DNA of 26,573 nucleotides from Anaerolineae bacterium. GTDB lineage: Bacteria; Chloroflexota; Anaerolineae; CG2-30-64-16. A model generated the notes under the pieces. That model had not been told where the DNA came from. It saw nothing but the letters and a program-made list of their open reading frames with translations, and did no database searches. How positions within the stretch are numbered: position 1 is the stretch's first letter; the number at the start of each line of letters is the position of its first letter. The stretch covers positions 1 through 26,573 of the forward strand of contig JALOOE010000001.1 in the NCBI GenBank assembly GCA_025454565.1, read 5' to 3'. Shown here piece after piece: positions 24,952 to 26,573 of this stretch. Both the position numbers and the translations under genes were made by a program.

Positions 24952-26264
24952 GGTGAGACTTCCCCGCTATCTCGATGCGTCCAATGGCATGGAATGAAGA
25001 CGACGCCGTCTTGGCGCTCTGTGCCGTTGGGGATCACAACAAAGCTAGCCATACGATGCCAGTGGTCGAAGGGATGGGTGACATAGCGATCATAGATGGC
25101 CACGGTGAGCTCATACCGGCCGGGCAGCAACGGCAACGACTCAACCACGTAGTCCACACAGCCGCGGCCGTGGACACGCGCGAGCGGCGCGCCGCTCCAA
25201 GCGGTATTGGGGCCATTGATGCGAAAGCCTTGCTCGTCATAAAACGAGATCCCAAACGCTGGCGCTTCTACCGCACGGAGCGCGCGGTACCACATTCGGA
25301 CGATGAAGCGGTCGCCCGAGCGAAAGACATCCGTCGATACGTCGCCAGCGCCCAGGATCTCGACCATCTCGATGCGGACCTCGCCGGAACCCCATCGACC
25401 GACGTGACCATGCGCCTTGACCGGGGCTGCTATCTCGCCGTCTTCTTCCGAATTCTCATCGGTTCCAATAAACTCGGCCGCGTCAGTATCTTCCGCTTTT
25501 TCTGCGACGATCTTGTCTTGTTCGACAGTCCAGAGCTCCTCAAGATATCGCGAGGCAATCTCCGCAGTCGGGCCATCGGCGCGCGCGCGACCTTCGTCGA
25601 GCCAGATTGCGCGTTGGCACAACCTGCGCACCGATTCGAGATCGTGCGACACGAGGATCACCGTCGCGCCGTGCTCCTGGATGTCTCTGATTCGACGCAA
25701 ACAACGATCCTGGAAGGCCTGGTCACCGACCGCCAGCACCTCATCGATGATCAAAATGTCCGGCTGGAAGGCTGTAGCAACTGCGAAACCCAACCGCATC
25801 AGCATCCCCGATGAGTAGTTGCGCACCGGTACGTCGATGAATCGCTGGAGCTCCGAGAAAGCCACGATCTCATCCATCTGCCGGCGGATGAAGTTGCGGC
25901 TCAGGCCCAGGATCGAGCCGTTCAAAGACACATTCTCGCGGCCGGTGAGATCCGGGTGGAAGCCTGCGCCCAACTCAAGCAGCGCTGCCACGCGCCCCTG
26001 CACCGAGACCGTGCCGCTGGTCGGCAGAATGATGCGAGAGATTAGCTTGAGTGCCGTACTCTTGCCCGAGCCGTTCGCGCCGATCAAGGCCAACGACTCC
26101 CCAGCTCCGACCGCGAAGCTGACTTCGCGCAGCGCCCAGTAGCTCTCGTCGCTCTTTTTGCGTCTCCCGTGCAGGGTATTTACGAGCGTCTCTTGGAATG
26201 AGCTCGGCCGTTGGCTGTCGAGAGCGAATAGTTTGGAGACGTTCTCGAATTCAATTACTGCCAT
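24948..26264 (-). CDS. Polysaccharide ABC exporter ATPase, Wzt/TagH type with C-terminal Wzt_C-like domain
   Basis: This 438-aa protein powers export of a lipid-linked polysaccharide across the inner membrane together with a permease (Wzm/TagG type) that is not in the window. Walker A GANGSGKST (62-70), signature YSSGM (150-154), Walker B ILIIDE (170-175) and the H-loop H207 are intact. LLELGAGFHPDLTGREN (95-111) and IDEVLAVGD (173-181) are typical of the Wzt/TagH subfamily. After an acidic linker (about 250-285), residues 295-412 form a beta-rich domain (VDYVVESLPLLPGRYELTVAIYD) resembling Wzt_C, which in O-antigen exporters recognises the glycan end. I use the ATG at 26264, since the GTG two codons upstream overlaps the preceding stop. 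The start lies in a 51-bp duplicated junction, with no strong ribosome binding site. The next gene overlaps by ATGA. Confidence 0.93.
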   Translation of the reverse strand: MAVIEFENVSKLFALDSQRPSSFQETLVNTLHGRRKKSDESYWALREVSFAVGAGESLALIGANGSGKSTALKLISRIILPTSGTVSVQGRVAALLELGAGFHPDLTGRENVSLNGSILGLSRNFIRRQMDEIVAFSELQRFIDVPVRNYSSGMLMRLGFAVATAFQPDILIIDEVLAVGDQAFQDRCLRRIRDIQEHGATVILVSHDLESVRRLCQRAIWLDEGRARADGPTAEIASRYLEELWTVEQDKIVAEKAEDTDAAEFIGTDENSEEDGEIAAPVKAHGHVGRWGSGEVRIEMVEILGAGDVSTDVFRSGDRFIVRMWYRALRAVEAPAFGISFYDEQGFRINGPNTAWSGAPLARVHGRGCVDYVVESLPLLPGRYELTVAIYDRYVTHPFDHWHRMASFVVIPNGTERQDGVVFIPCHWTHRDSGEVSP

Positions 26265-26360
26265 GATCACGGCTGTCCATTGTTTACAGGGCTAAGTTGA
26301 TATGCCATCACTGCCATGATCACGGCTGTCCATGGTTTACAGGGCTAAGTTGATATGCCA
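26257..26360. repeat. Direct tandem duplication of a stop/start gene junction (51 bp, period 53)
   Basis: The segments 26257-26307 and 26310-26360 are identical except for one base (26281 T against 26334 G) and are separated by two bases. Each copy contains the last codons of the upstream membrane-protein gene, its TGA, two spacer bases and the first codons of the ABC ATPase. The near-perfect identity indicates a recent event. Confidence 0.95.
26267..26317 (-). CDS. 16-codon mini-ORF made by the junction duplication
   Basis: The ATG at 26317 lies two bases after the upstream gene's TGA (26322-26320), the same spacing as in the second copy. It reads MAVMAYQLSPVNNGQP and stops at TGA 26269-26267, two bases before the ATPase ATG at 26264. 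The peptide begins with MAV of the ATPase and ends with the tail of the upstream protein, so it is a by-product of the duplication. It would let ribosomes terminate and restart twice. No independent function is claimed for the peptide, and whether it is translated is unknown. Confidence 0.4.
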   Translation of the reverse strand: MAVMAYQLSPVNNGQP

Positions 26361-26573
26361 GAAGCGGGGTTCCAACCTCGCGCAACAGATACCGTCGTTC
26401 AATATCGGGGTAGATTGATCCAAAGAGACCTTCGTCGTCCCGCACCAAATAAACAGGTTTTCCGGCGAGCAGAAGCCGATCTATGGCATCCAATACAAGC
26501 TGGTTACGCGCCACTAGATCTGATGCCTTGATCCGTCGGTAGTTCAGCACCGACCTGTTGCCATATAAGATAA
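26320..26573 (-). CDS. C-terminal fragment of a membrane glycosyltransferase-like protein (partial)
   Basis: The frame is open to the right edge of the window, so at least 83 codons of a longer gene are present. The visible part includes LYGNRSVLNYRR, then LLLAGKPVYLVRDDEG and YLLREVGTPLLAYQLSP. This resembles the soluble end of PMT-type membrane glycosyltransferases, where a GKPVY strand and a final YxL strand are common. The catalytic part is outside the window, so the family is only suggested. A GTG at 26550 could be mistaken for a start, but coding continues upstream of it. The TGA at 26320-26322 lies in the junction duplication. The gene belongs to the same operon as the ABC ATPase. Confidence 0.5.
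   Translation of the reverse strand, partial: ILYGNRSVLNYRRIKASDLVARNQLVLDAIDRLLLAGKPVYLVRDDEGLFGSIYPDIERRYLLREVGTPLLAYQLSPVNHGQP

Noticed and set aside
24975..25814. Open frame of 279 codons on the plus strand
   Set aside because: It is antisense to the well-supported ABC ATPase, with no domain or start signals.

Overview
The window looks like part of a surface-polysaccharide (O-antigen-like or exopolysaccharide) gene cluster from a high-GC bacterium, most likely a member of the Chloroflexota (Anaerolineae-like), possibly from a metagenome. This assignment is inferred. It rests on several large membrane glycosyltransferases of the PMT/GT39 type that carry a C-terminal beta-sandwich module of a style I associate with Chloroflexota, on a secreted FG-GAP protein ending in a YLPL(I/V)xK-like tail, and on the mix of GT4 enzymes with small coiled-coil proteins. 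No rRNA, tRNA, CRISPR array, transposase or phage gene was seen.

Layout. On the plus strand, 1-903 is the end of a PMT-type membrane protein whose stop codon lies in a 17-bp tandem repeat. A 400-bp gap follows, then a two-gene unit: a Bcp-type peroxiredoxin (1304-1798) and a 770-aa PMT-type glycosyltransferase (1811-4123). Everything from 4139 to the right edge is on the minus strand. Read in the direction of transcription, from the right edge leftwards, it holds: the tail of a membrane protein; a Wzt-like ABC ATPase with a C-terminal sugar-binding-type domain; a small coiled-coil protein; a GT4 enzyme; a PMT-type membrane protein; a second coiled-coil protein sharing a 35-residue module with the first; three GT4 enzymes, two of them tandem duplicates; a decayed or frameshifted gene; and another PMT-type membrane protein. 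Spacing is only a few bases, often with ATGA overlaps, so this is one operon from beyond 26573 down to 14533. After a 337-bp gap comes a secreted double-propeller protein (14195-11253). Then a promoter-led pair of GT4 genes (11009-8627) and a promoter-led pair made of a YfhO-family protein and a PMT-type glycosyltransferase (8482-4139).

How the genes may work together (inference). Cytoplasmic GT4 enzymes would build a glycan on a lipid carrier. The Wzt-like ATPase, with a permease outside the window, would export it, and the two coiled-coil proteins could scaffold the enzymes or measure chain length. PMT and YfhO-type proteins would add sugars from polyprenyl-phosphate donors on the outer face of the membrane. 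The FG-GAP protein is a candidate surface or adhesion protein displayed alongside.

The most unusual details are: a 51-bp duplication of the stop/start junction before the ABC ATPase, which creates a 16-codon mini-ORF and keeps stop-start coupling intact; the paired coiled-coil proteins; the recurring beta-sandwich module on PMT proteins; and the frameshifted remnant that is still coupled to its downstream gene by ATGA.
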